A stretch of 64,000 nucleotides of DNA from Xylogone sp. PMI_703 (taxonomy: Eukaryota > Ascomycota > Leotiomycetes): the NCBI GenBank assembly GCA_021399445.1, contig JAJTUQ010000001.1, positions 2,170,001 to 2,234,000 on the forward strand, given 5' to 3'. Positions 11,243-21,372 of the stretch are shown here, one piece after another. The notes below the pieces were generated by a model, which was given only the letters and a program-made list of their open reading frames with translations, did not search any database and was not told the DNA's origin. Within the stretch, counting starts at the first letter, position 1; each line of letters opens with the position of its first letter. Made by a program: the position numbers and the translations under genes.

Positions 11243-13190
11243 TAAAATTAGAATAAGCTATGGAGGTTAGAGCCATAATGGAATAAGAGACGAGTTTACT
11301 CATTGATAGATTCTACTAATCGCACACACTTGTACGTCCAATATTTAGAGCTTTGTCAGGAGTGTTGGTTACAAAGTGGAAGATTTGGTGTGGCTCTATA
11401 AGGACTAGACCTAATTTCGCCTGCAGATAAGATGATCGACAACGTTTATTGATTATCTGATCATGTTGAAGATCTGCAGTTTGATCAAAATAATAAGCAG
11501 TCAGGCAGTTACTGAAGATCTTTTAAGCATACGGTACTCTACCACTTTCCAGACTCAGTATTAGCCTTACATACAGCTCTCCCCCTGAGTGAAGGAAGGT
11601 GGGTCTATAAGGCGGCAAGGTTTCCAGCCAATGGAAACCGACGAAACCTTCTGCAGTTCTACCAGTAGCACTAGATTTGGAAGCTGCCTTGTAGGCCCGC
11701 CTTCCTTCATTCACGGGGAGGTTGCAGTACTGCTCACAGTAATCTAAATAATTTGATTTAAAAGGGCATTCTCTGAGCTAATCCTTGTCCGTCACTTATA
11801 TTTTCTTCAGTTCATAGCCTATAGTCTATGAACGACTGAAACTCTTGTTTACACTTAATAATTCTCTATTGATGTTAAGTTGGCGTAAAGTGGATCATTT
11901 TATGATAGGCTTGATTAGTAACGATGCAAATAAGGTAAAACAAAGTACGGTTGACAAATACTTGAAAGTTAAAACTCTATAATGAGCTCCAATTACTGTG
12001 TAGTGCGGCAATCTGAGTAACTGTGACAACCGCATTCGGAACAGAGATAATGAGTAGTGAAATATGAAAAGTAGTAAAAGAATCTAAGAGGCTTTGAGCT
12101 CTCGCTTCGACAGGCTGCTCCTCCCTCCGGTGCGAGGATATCCTAGGCCGAAGTCTTCATGCTCCCCGTTGATTCTTCCATTATGGGTGAATCCGAATCC
12201 AATTCGATTCGAAGGATTTATGGACTTATGTCAAGTGATGCGGATAGTCCTTATTAGGAAAGTGCACGTTACTAGAGATGGCAGGACTATATAATCAAAT
12301 CTGTACGAATTTGTTCGAATTTACGGATTCAAACTAAATTTATTACATACTCGTAAACAGACCGAGCTCAGAATTGCAAGTTCGAATCAGATTCGAATCA
12401 GCGGATTACGGGATTCGAACAATCCGAACGGAGCCCTCACATTTTTGTCCGAGATGTAACGTAGGCTCACCTAATGCCGATCACTTATTTCTCTCAGTCA
12501 TCGCAATCACTCGAAGAGTTGACTCTTCCATATTTGTTTACATTATTATGAGATAGAAGTTGTCGGTTCACACGGAACGGTGATAACTAATCGTACACAA
12601 CAATAGGCTCGATATTAAGAGTGTGCCTACACTTAGAATACTGTGGTATTTGGATTAACAGCCCAACCCTTTGTTAGTCTTTGCTTCTCTCCCTAGAAGA
12701 GGTTTTGGCAAATAGAATATCTAGAAAAGCTGTATTGTCACTTGCTAGGGATTGGGCTACTGATCCTAACAGCTAAGTACGCCCTGGAATAGGGGGGACT
12801 TAAATCCACTTGGAATATTGTCATGCCAAGCAACCCTTCCATACAGGCATGTCAACAAAAGAAGAATGAGTTTATATTATTGGTTATAAAATTATCTGTA
12901 TTGATTATTTTATGTAACTACTAATAATGTCTTAAGAATTGAGGCGTACAAAATTATATTCACATTCAAAAGAGCTCAAAAAATCACCTCGTCACCATTT
13001 TAAACCTTTTGGCTTCAAAGACTTGATGAATTCATAGAGAATTCCTTATATTGACTTATTTAGATACACCAGGAAGTTAAGCATAGGATCTTAGCTAATA
13101 TGGCAACTAGCTAGACTGTATTCGCTCCTTAACTGTTTTGCTCAACGAAGCTGTTATTCATGATGACCTAACATTCTACGTCGGCCGTGT
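11243..13190. other. AT-rich intergenic stretch
   Basis: About 1.9 kb with no gene I can support. The part near 11243 is the promoter side of the regulator. From 12185 to 12440 there is a patch rich in GATTCGAATC-like words, listed separately. The rest is AT-rich and featureless to the eye. Confidence 0.45.
12185..12440. repeat. TTCGAATC-rich degenerate repeat
   Basis: Words such as GAATCCGAATCC, AATTCGATTCGAAGGA, TTCGAATCAGATTCGAATCAG and GATTCGAACAATCCGAACGG recur within about 250 bp on both strands. They resemble a decayed simple repeat or the end of an old element. No open frame is attached. Confidence 0.4.
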
Positions 13191-13485
13191 TTAGGCGCAC
13201 TGTAATGTCGGTTAGTCGAAGTCATAGTAGTCGGAATTGGCTTACTCCTGCAAATCCAATCCCAGAATCATAACTGCATGATGTGAGGCACTCCTGGGTT
13301 ATATTAGCACTAGTACTAATGCCATAGCTGTGGTCACCTACAGAGCCCGGATCACAAGGATGAGCCCCAGAGGCAGTGTTGCAAAGTTGAGGGTCACTCG
13401 CATCGCACGTTCCCGGTTCCAAAGAACCACCGATTAATGCTAAAGCTGTAGAGCAAAGCATGAGAGCGGTAATAATGAGCTTCAT
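13191..13485 (-). CDS. small secreted Cys-rich protein (candidate effector)
   Basis: Exons are 13485-13246 and 13199-13191, giving 82 residues. The ATG at 13485 starts a clear signal peptide (MKLIITALMLCSTALA). Read without splicing, the frame runs on to a stop at 13222 and has five cysteines after the signal. A 46-nt intron (GTAAGC donor at 13245, CTAAC branch, TTACAG acceptor at 13200) replaces that tail with Cys-Ala-stop. The mature protein then has six cysteines, an even number suited to three disulfides. The spliced form is preferred. The protein is probably extracellular. The function is unknown, and no known fold is recognised. It is divergent from the secreted protein at 14006, and the 520 bp between them carry a TATA box for each gene. 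Confidence 0.7.
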
Positions 13486-13535
13486 GATGAATTTCGAGCG
13501 CAAGATTTAAGTATTTGAAGTCTTAGTATCAAATT

Positions 13536-13591
13536 GTTATCTCAGAGAAGGTAGTAAACAAATTTCTATCTCAGAAGGTGGTAAACCAAGG
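13536..13591. repeat. two tandem copies of a ~28-nt unit
   Basis: The unit TATCTCAGA(GA)AGGTRGTAAACMAA occurs twice in direct order, at about 13538-13563 and 13567-13591, just upstream of the minus-strand secreted gene. It lies in its 5' leader or proximal promoter. Confidence 0.5.
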
Positions 13592-13594
13592 AGC

Positions 13595-13604
13595 ATTTAT
13601 ATAG
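13595..13604 (-). promoter_or_regulatory. TATA box of the 13485 gene
   Basis: CTATATAAAT on the minus strand, about 110 nt upstream of the ATG at 13485. It mirrors the TATA box of the divergent gene. Confidence 0.5.
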
Positions 13605-13634
13605 TAGTTATAGCTAAAGTATAACCACATCTAC

Positions 13635-13745
13635 GGAAAGCAAAGTCGTGACAAACGAGAGTAAATCGTAGCGAGTAAGAACAATCGTGACGAGCAGAAG
13701 TATTCGAGACGAGTAAAAAATAAATCAATAAATCGTGACGAGGTA
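13635..13745. repeat. degenerate ~19-nt minisatellite
   Basis: About five imperfect units built on ATCGTGACGAGTAA, with variants GTCGTGACAAACGAG, ATCGTAGCGAGTAAG and ATTCGAGACGAGTAA. They sit between the two divergent secreted-protein genes. The reverse complement matches a similar array at 15245-15312. Confidence 0.55.
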
Positions 13746-13877
13746 GGCAGTCTAACCACAGTATTCTAACAGACATCCTTGTATTCAAGGATCTCTCGGA
13801 ACAAATGGGAAACTCCAGTTGAATTGGCTGCTATGGCGGCCTGTACGCAAACGGTAATATCATCGTATGAGGCAGAA

Positions 13878-13888
13878 TATATATAAAA
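13878..13888 (+). promoter_or_regulatory. TATA box of the 14006 gene
   Basis: TATATATAAAA, about 120 nt upstream of the ATG at 14006, in an otherwise unremarkable leader. Confidence 0.5.
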
Positions 13889-14005
13889 GAGCGATCACCT
13901 CTGGATGGCTGTTCCCATCTCTCTAGTATACAGCAGTCCTTAGATTATATCCTTGACTCAAGAATCTCTTTACATTTCAATATTAACACGACATTTGCTG
14001 CAACT

Positions 14006-14527
14006 ATGATGTCAAAAGCTAGTATCGTCGCCATCGCTCTTGGTGCTCAATGCGCCTTTGCTGCACCGTCCCTGTCACTCTTTGGACGAGAAGACGCGTT
14101 CGCTCATACAATTCAGCGCACTTTTAACGGCACTTCAGTTAGCATCCCCGCAGCTTGCTCTGGGACTGGCCAGGCGTGTATTGCCTGGTGTGAGGGTACC
14201 CTCAACGACGGAGACACTGTTGATGGGGACTGCGTCGCAGATTGCGAGCTAGATTATTGTGAAGCTGCAGCAGATGCTGTAGTTGTACACCAAGGCCAGA
14301 CCATGAGCTTCGCTGATTTCAATAACCTAGCTATTCAAGAGAGGATCGCCAACCTTACAGCCCAGCAAGAAGGAGTTCTGGCACCGGAGGATCTGTCATT
14401 GTGCTTGCAAACCTGTCAAACTTTTGGCAACCTTGGTAACTTGGTTGGCGCCAGCGTTGTGGCTTCCATCATAGCTGGCATAGCGAAAGTTAGCTGCCAG
14501 GCTGCTTGCCTCAAGATATGGGGCTGA
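14006..14527 (+). CDS. secreted Cys-rich protein (candidate effector)
   Basis: A single-exon gene of 173 residues. The N-terminus is a typical signal peptide with a likely cut after QCAFA (about residue 20). The mature part has ten cysteines in clusters (ACSGTGQAC...WC; DC...DC...YC; LCLQTC; SCQAAC) and two N-glycosylation-type sites (NGT, NLT). The last third is hydrophobic and Gly/Ala-rich (VGASVVASIIAGIA) but is followed by cysteines, so it is more likely a buried helix than an anchor. No family is recognised. The first of two adjacent ATGs is used, and the second would change only one residue. The gene lies head-to-head with the secreted protein at 13485 and is bracketed by inverted minisatellites, a setting typical of fast-evolving effectors. 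That role is inference. Confidence 0.75.
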   Translation: MMSKASIVAIALGAQCAFAAPSLSLFGREDAFAHTIQRTFNGTSVSIPAACSGTGQACIAWCEGTLNDGDTVDGDCVADCELDYCEAAADAVVVHQGQTMSFADFNNLAIQERIANLTAQQEGVLAPEDLSLCLQTCQTFGNLGNLVGASVVASIIAGIAKVSCQAACLKIWG

Positions 14528-15535
14528 AAATAAAATCTTCGGCATTGTCTCTGGCAAAAGTTAATGCTGTCGGTTTTAAGTTGGACTGAAAGACAGAAGG
14601 GACAATAAGTTGGGAGAAAGGATGTTCTACGCTGCTTTGTAGGCCACCCGAGAATAGTTTATGTTGAATAGTTCATTTCTACCACTCATTGACTAGGAGA
14701 ATAAACTCATACTTTATTAAGCGGTTTTATGTTAAATTGACCAAATGTTTTTATGAGGAACACTCACTGAAAGCAAGCAGGACTGCTTACGCAGTCACCT
14801 TGGGGTGTGAGTTTAGATTTATAGAATTCTACGTAGCACTTACTATTGTACTAATAAGGTTGTAATACCTTGCTTATATTAGATATTTAGTATTAGTATT
14901 AGCAAAGCATCGGGACAGTCAAGGGTTAGTACATACATATGCTGCTGTACATAGATCTACTGGTGCTTAGAGGAGTAGGTTGATAGACTTATCAACGATA
15001 TCTGTATTTATTCTGCTCTTGAAGTGATAGGCGTCTAGAATGTCAAAATCTCAAGCGAGTCGTCGAATGTCTTTGAAGACCCAATTTCTCTTGATACTAG
15101 GTGACGACTTGCCATGTATTAGTATCTCGAAAATGAAAGACTATGAGTTATTTATGGTCTTAGCTATGTTTATGGGTCTGCATGGTGTCATTGCAGTGAA
15201 TACTAGATAGCTTGTTCGATATCTGTACATTTGCGCCATACCACTCGCTCAGGTTACGAAAATCGTTTCGACCTGACCAAACTCGTCTCGGATTACTAAA
15301 ATCGTCTCGACTTACCAAACCCATTAGATGACCACGTCGTTACAGCTTACTCCGATCATTACAGTAGGGACCTGCCCGGAGTAAGCACTTAGCTGGGGGC
15401 AGTTCAAACTGCCACATACAAGGAGAACGCTACAAAGAAGGACTTGCCGCCGGTAGCACTTATGTTATTTATTTGATGGATAATGGCTGTCGTAGTAGTA
15501 AATAAGAGCAAGGATTTCAAACTGTTTCCTTACTC
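14528..15535. other. AT-rich intergenic with minisatellite
   Basis: No gene seen. AT-rich, with an imperfect ~19-20-nt repeat at 15245-15312 that is the inverted counterpart of the one at 13635. The end is the promoter of the oxidase at 15536. Confidence 0.5.
15245..15312. repeat. degenerate ~19-20-nt minisatellite, inverted copy
   Basis: Three to four units of the form ACTCGTCTCGGATTACTAAA. Reverse-complemented, they match the unit ATTCGAGACGAGTAA at 13710. The two arrays flank the secreted gene at 14006 in opposite orientation. Confidence 0.5.
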
Positions 15536-17172
15536 ATGAGGTTCCTTTTGTTATCCGGTTTGTTTCTATTGCTACTGGGTGTCAATGGCTACCTCGCTCC
15601 CGCTGAATTAGACACACTTATCAAGAAATTATCCAAGGAGGCAGAAGTTCACTATGAAGGATCTCCAAACTACGCCGCAGCTACAGCATATATAAACCCT
15701 AGGATACAGCCTCAGATTGACTTTGCGGTCCAAGCGACAACGATAGCTGACGTCAATCATACGGTAAAACATCAGGCTGAGTTCTAGAGTTAATTGTCGC
15801 TGAACAGCATACTAGATTGAATTTGCTCGAAATCATCGTCGTCCACTAGCTATCCGTACCACTGGTCACGGTAACTCTCATAAACTTTCTGAAGTTCGAG
15901 ATGGTGTGCAGCTTTCTCTGCGAAGGTTTACGTCCATTGAGATTGATCCCAATGGAGAAAGTGTTAGATTGGGCTCTGGAGTAAATAATCATGAGCTCGT
16001 AACTGCATTGTGGAAAGCCAAGAAGAGGACAGGTACTGTTCCCCAAAATAAGTAACTCACATGCTGATGCTGGATAGCCACCTTAGGCTGTGACTGCGTT
16101 TCAATTGTGGGTGGCGCTCTTGGAGGAGGCCACGGTTATCAACAGGGTTTGTATGGGTTAGTGTCAGACCAAATGATATCTATAACACTCCTTATTGCTA
16201 ATGGAAGTGTGGTCGAAGCCTCTGAAGCTGTCAATCCAGACCTGTTTTGGGCTATGAAGGGAGCGGGCCACAATTTTGGGGTTGTTCTCGAAATAGCACT
16301 GAAGCTCTATGATATTCCCCCTGGATGGGGAGACAGCCATATTATAACTGATTACTTCTTCAACCTGGAAAACCTCGACCAAGTTGTTGAAAGCCTTAAC
16401 ATGATTGTTGACGGCCCGCAAGATCCTGAATTAAATATATTCGCACGGTTTAGAAGCAAATACATCAAAGTGAGAATTCAGTACAGTGGAAATCGTCCTG
16501 TCAACGATCTTATCCCCCCAATGTTTGCTTTGATGTCGTTTTCAAGTTCAGAACAAATTGTTCCGTGGCCTCAAGTTCCAGCTGCCACCGGGTTGGGCTT
16601 GGAAAATCGCACATGTGAACTCAGAGCCGGCGAGTATCGTTCGTCAGCCAGTGTTATGATGACATCGCTCCGAAGCGAAGTTATTAGAGAGAGCCTGGCC
16701 TTGATGGATGATGCTTCAGTGAAGATGAAATCCTCAGGGATTGGACAGCGGAGTTTTTTATTTGTGGAACTCTATGGAAGAGGGAAATTTGAAGATGTCG
16801 AGCTTGCTGAAAAGAGTGTTTACGGACATCGTGATATGAGAGTGATCGTGTATGGTATAAGGTCAGAATTGCTCCGAGAAGTAGATGCTAACCATAATTA
16901 GTACGTTCGAAACAGCCTATCATCAAGCAAACGACATGGACAAAGCAGATGCACACGTAAATACTGCGAAGCAATTACTTTTAAAGCATCGGCAAGAAAG
17001 AGTCTATATTAATTATGCAAATGGCTATGAAGGTAGTCTAGCATGGTACGGAAACGAAACAAATCTCAAAAAGTTGGAAAAAATAAAGAATGAGTATGAC
17101 CCACACGGCGTGTTTTCTGTATTTAGTCCTTTTAGCACTAAAGCACCATTTGAAATAAAAGATGAACTATAA
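15536..17172 (+). CDS. secreted FAD-linked oxidase with BBE domain
   Basis: Exons are 15536-15763, 15816-16032, 16078-16849 and 16902-17172, giving 495 residues. Introns are 52, 45 and 52 nt, and the last has a GCTAAC branch site. A signal peptide (MRFLLLSGLFLLLLGVNG) points to secretion. The FAD-binding PCMH domain follows, with RTTGHGNSH near residue 90-98 (His94 is a candidate for FAD attachment) and a second conserved stretch with Cys153/Cys155 before GGALGGGHGYQQGLYGL. The C-terminal berberine-bridge-enzyme domain ends with YINYANGYEG, WYG and a YDP motif. Such enzymes oxidise sugars, alcohols or alkaloid-like substrates with oxygen, releasing peroxide. The substrate here is unknown. The family is common in plant-associated fungi and in secondary metabolism clusters, but no cluster core enzyme is beside it. 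Confidence 0.88.
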
Positions 17173-18077
17173 AATATGTATTTCTCAAGTTATAATTAGT
17201 ATTAATTATAGGAAGGACTTGAAGAAGTAAACTACCCATTCCAGGATCCTTGGTCTATGTCCAACGTGCATTGCGGAATGTGGTCCCAGTAGCAAAACTG
17301 ACAGAAGTTAGGCTCATTTGCGTGTTCCGCACGTGGCTTCCATTCTAGCGTGTTATTTATGGCTCATTATGCTGGTTAATTGGATACAGGGTTGGATAGT
17401 AAGGAGCGTCTTAACTCTGACAGCGGATTGTCCCAATATCTACTTAAAATTGCACCATGCAAGTATACTTCAACTATGACTCAGGATAGAACAGAAGGTT
17501 GGTCATGGCAAATGAAATAATCTCAAGTGTCCAATCTTCCGCCGTTATACTACTCGCACCGTTGACTACCCGCAAGTAAGATATCCTATCTAGGAAGTTA
17601 CATAGTCCTAGGTGGATAGCGCTGGGTCTCGGCAGTAGTTTTCTTGGAGGGATACAAATATATAATCGGCGCGGTCCGTCCGGCAACTGGCGCAGTTCAG
17701 TCGATTTGGGCACAGCATGGGGGTCAACGGCGGATGCTCGAGTGGATATTGCCCAGTGTCACACCCCTCTCTTTCCAGCCAGTTTGGGCTTGTTGCATAA
17801 ATTTCATATATATGCTTGCCTGGTACCTTACTGTCATCCAATGATAACCAGAACTCAATAATTCAGAGGAGGAGTCCACAGATTCGAGGGAAAGTGCCTG
17901 CCATCGATTTTAAATCAAGCACTTGGACGATACAGTTCGAAGATAAGATAAAGAGGTAATATGTTACATGAGGTCTCAGTTTGGCTCTCATATATTCATA
18001 AATGAGTAACAGCAGCCAACCCAACTGCACTTCGTGGGAATCTAACAATAAAAATTGAAAGAGAATACTTCTTCACG
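17173..18077. other. intergenic
   Basis: About 0.9 kb between the oxidase and the NmrA-like gene. Only short chance frames are present, and I see no repeat or RNA gene. Confidence 0.45.
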
Positions 18078-19037
18078 ATGACTAAGATCGCAACCGTCAT
18101 GGGAGCAACCGGTAGCCAGGGGACCGCCGCTATCAAAGGCCTCCTGCAGAAGGGCGGTTATCAGATCCGGGCCCTCACGCGGCGACCAGACAGCGATGCT
18201 GCCAAAGAACTAAAGTCCAGGGGCATGGACATTGTTCAGGCAGACGCTAATGACGAAGCCTCGCTGAAATCAGCATTTGCCGGATCTCACGTTATCTTTG
18301 CCGTTACAGACTTCTTCGAGCTTTTTGCGCAACATGGTGCTGAGGAGGCTGTTAAACTCGAGGTTCAACAAGGGAAAAACATCGCCAACGTAGCGGAAGC
18401 CACTATAACTCTTGAACATTTCATTTGGAGCACTCTACCTGCAGCTCTCGATAGGAGTGCAAGTAAGATTACAGTCCCTCATTATGACGGCAAGAACATA
18501 GTGTCTAAGTACGTGCGGACGAAACCAACGCTGTTATCTAAGACGACTTTCCTTCTCGTGGGGTGGTATGACTCGAATTTCAACTACGCGACTTTCCAGC
18601 CGACGCCAGTTGCAACGACAGGCAAATACATTGTGATCGGCGACTATGATGCTTTTGAAACTTCCTGCCCGACAATTGGGGACGTTAAGAGCAACCTCGG
18701 GCCATTTGTCAAGGCCATTGTAGAGCAGCCGGAGAAGACGAAGAAAGGTGCCATGGTTGTGGCGACGATTGGGGATTTTACTACTGAAAGTCTGCTGCAG
18801 AAGTGGGGAAAGATCCATGGCAAGGAGGTAGTCTATGTTAAGACGGATAACGCGACGTACAACAAGCTGTGGCCTATGTGGGCAGAAGAGAGCAGTCTGA
18901 TGATGCGATATTTGCAGACTTACAAAGAGCTTGCATGGGCGGACCCGGTCTATCCGATGATGCTACCTGAAGAGTTGGGAATTGATACTACCTCAATGGT
19001 TGGGTTGGATGAATCTCTCAAAACATTCAAGTTCTAG
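18078..19037 (+). CDS. NmrA-like NAD(P)-binding protein
   Basis: An intronless gene of 319 residues. The N-terminus has the Rossmann dinucleotide motif GATGSQGTAAIKGLL at residues 9-23 and a basic RALTRRPDS segment that would hold the NADP phosphate. DIVQADANDEASL and HVIFAVTDFFE follow, the hallmark pattern of the NmrA/HSCARG family of atypical short-chain dehydrogenases. The catalytic Tyr-x3-Lys of true dehydrogenases is not evident, so a redox-sensing or regulatory role is as likely as catalysis. In fungi the founding member represses nitrogen-catabolite gene activation, and many paralogues have unknown roles. The start is the only ATG that keeps the nucleotide-binding fold whole. Confidence 0.9.
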   Translation: MTKIATVMGATGSQGTAAIKGLLQKGGYQIRALTRRPDSDAAKELKSRGMDIVQADANDEASLKSAFAGSHVIFAVTDFFELFAQHGAEEAVKLEVQQGKNIANVAEATITLEHFIWSTLPAALDRSASKITVPHYDGKNIVSKYVRTKPTLLSKTTFLLVGWYDSNFNYATFQPTPVATTGKYIVIGDYDAFETSCPTIGDVKSNLGPFVKAIVEQPEKTKKGAMVVATIGDFTTESLLQKWGKIHGKEVVYVKTDNATYNKLWPMWAEESSLMMRYLQTYKELAWADPVYPMMLPEELGIDTTSMVGLDESLKTFKF

Positions 19038-19817
19038 GGATAATGTGTGCAGCACAGGCCTGCTTGTATAGAGTCGGAGACGTGAACTCATCTCTATGCA
19101 GAACTGTGTCCTATGAAGACCCCAATCCAGATTGGATGAGGCCCGAAATATGTGTTCAAATCTCAACACTTCGTGACTTATCGGCTTTAAATACCTGTCA
19201 TAAAGAAAATAATTCACACCCTAGCACGTTCGTCTGCTTTCGACAGAGCGGATTGAACTAAATCCCATTGCTCTGTTCAGAGCTTTGCCACTTGCTACAG
19301 TGTTAATTACCCATTCTTGCAACAGGTATCCTGACCTACCTTCGTTAATGCTATCATGAAATCTCAATCTCGGAGTTCATATAATATCCAGCACTGTATA
19401 TTATCATCGGCGAAATATAGTGTCATCAACGAGGTGTGCATCAGCCTATCATATGCATCGTTGGAAAAGCGAGTCAATGATTGGCGGGGTGAGTCAGCCA
19501 ACCCCCTATCGACCATCTTCCGGATCATCTTTAGACCGTACCCGTATCGCCCCCCCGCATTATCATGTGACCCGCCCTCCACATTGTAGAAGCTTCTGCA
19601 AAAGTTCCATCAGAATCCACAATGTACGGCATACTGACGATATCGAAACGTTCTCAATTCTTGGAAAAGAATAAAAATCCTTTTGAACTAGTATTCTGAC
19701 AACCTGAGTTTTCAACTTATTCTCATTCTCTTTATTTCATCACCGCCCAAAACACTCATATAAAGCTCAACAATCCGCTGGGCCCCACGTACCTAAGCTC
19801 CCAGCCGAGGCCTTTGA
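19038..19817. other. intergenic
   Basis: About 0.8 kb. Several overlapping chance frames on both strands, none convincing. The last 100 bases are probably the promoter and leader of the gene at 19818. Confidence 0.45.
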
Positions 19818-20270
19818 ATGTGGTCAAGACTCCTACCTAAGACCACGACCAGCATCGGACTAAGAATATCAGCAAGAACTCCAATTACACTTCGAATTCC
19901 ACCAAAAACAAAGCCATTACCCACAACTTTTCATTACCATACCAGAAAAATGTCCTCAACCTCAACTTCAACCCCAGACTCCGACCCCCAATCCCAATCC
20001 CAAACTCAATCAGAAGAGCAAGAAAAACCCCTCCTTGCCCTCCCCCCATCCGAAGGCGAAACAACAACCCTCCAAGTCGACGGTGCATCTATCAGCCTGG
20101 ACCACCTCGGCCCCATGGTCGTCAACCAGGACGGCACGCTGTCGCGGATCGCGAATTGGGCGGAGATGAGCGAGATTGAGAGGAGGAATACGTTGAGGAT
20201 TTTGGGGAAGAGGAATCAGTTGCGGCTTGGGGCTTTGAGGGGAGAGGGACAGGGGGAGAAGAAGGAGTAG
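19818..20270 (+). CDS. small conserved protein, possibly mitochondrial
   Basis: A single exon of 150 residues. The N-terminus (MWSRLLPKTTTSIGLRISAR) is rich in Arg, Ser and Thr with no acidic residue until after position 45, as in a mitochondrial targeting sequence. A low-complexity Ser/Gln/Glu linker follows. The C-terminal 60 residues hold a compact segment (DHLGPMVVNQDGTLSRIANW, then SEIERRNTLRILGKRNQLRL). I recall such a segment in uncharacterised fungal proteins and cannot assign a function. A second ATG at codon 45 (MSSTSTSTP) would give a cytosolic form without the leader. Confidence 0.7.
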   Translation: MWSRLLPKTTTSIGLRISARTPITLRIPPKTKPLPTTFHYHTRKMSSTSTSTPDSDPQSQSQTQSEEQEKPLLALPPSEGETTTLQVDGASISLDHLGPMVVNQDGTLSRIANWAEMSEIERRNTLRILGKRNQLRLGALRGEGQGEKKE

Positions 20271-21372
20271 TGATGGGGCTGTGGGGGCGGTTTGTTCGAT
20301 ATAAGGTGTAGGGACAGATAACGAGATGAGTTAGTTTGTTGGGAAGATATGCATTTAATGATGCATGGCGTTTATTTTGCTGGATGGATGAAGTTTTGCT
20401 TTCCTTCTGTGGGATTAGGGGTGTGTTATACCTGGGGGGGGAACACTAGTGGGGGAGGGGGCTTCCGAAAAGATGATTATCTACGGTGTTTAGGTGCGTC
20501 GAGAGGCATTCTGGTGGTCTCAACTGAGTGTGTATTAATAAAAGGGAGTTCTTCTTGGGAGTCGGTATACGGATTTAAAGATAGAGTTGGGACTTTTCCA
20601 AAGATTATTTCAAATCAGTGAAGGGGTGAAAAGCCGATCACATATTGAGAGGATAGTGGTAGAAGATGTGAAATGAGAACGGTCTTATATACTACTTGTA
20701 TATAACAATAAATTTGTACAAGGGGTGAGAAAATAGAATTGTAATAGATTATATAATATATAGACCTCCGCAGCGAGCCTTGGTAGTACTAGGTAGTACT
20801 CCCCCCTCGGTACGTGGTTTTGGAGAGTGAGAGTAAATGATGAGGTGACCTATCCACTGCTAAAGCTCCAGAAATGTTTTACTATCCCACTTTAATATTT
20901 AGTTCAAGCTAGTATTTTTGCATCAATACAAATTACTTCCGCCATAGTACTTTATTTGAGATTACACTACATATTTTTATCACTCGAAGTCCTTTTTGCT
21001 TCATAGTGAGTGTCAATCCAATTTTTTAGTAGACAAGACTACTTTCACCAATCATAAGGATCGAACCCCGTCAAAAAGCCAATAGAGTGCCTCACTGAAA
21101 CGGACATTGATGATTAGCTCATTGCAGCTGGTTTCACAAGAAGTGAGGCTGAGTGAGGCTGGCCAATGTGAGATGAACAAGTTAGTTAATATACAAAAAT
21201 TGCATCTCGTAAATATTCTATATCAATTTTCTCCTGCTACTACAACTGTTTTACTACATGTATAAGGGAGCTCTATCATAATCAACGCTTGCTTGCCAGT
21301 GATACGTCTTCAATACTCTCACTTAGCACTGCCCGAGAGCTTAGCGGATGAGGACGCCTTTGTTACTCCCAA
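20271..21372. other. AT-rich intergenic stretch
   Basis: About 1.1 kb without a gene. Contains a short G-run (about 20430-20460) and a GTGAGGCTGAGTGAGGCTGG direct repeat near 21145. The rest is AT-rich. The end serves as upstream region for the large gene at 21373. Confidence 0.45.

Noticed and set aside
21055..21080. GGATCGAACCCC, resembling a tRNA T-arm on the minus strand
   Set aside because: The T-stem does not pair and no D-arm, anticodon arm or acceptor stem can be built around it.
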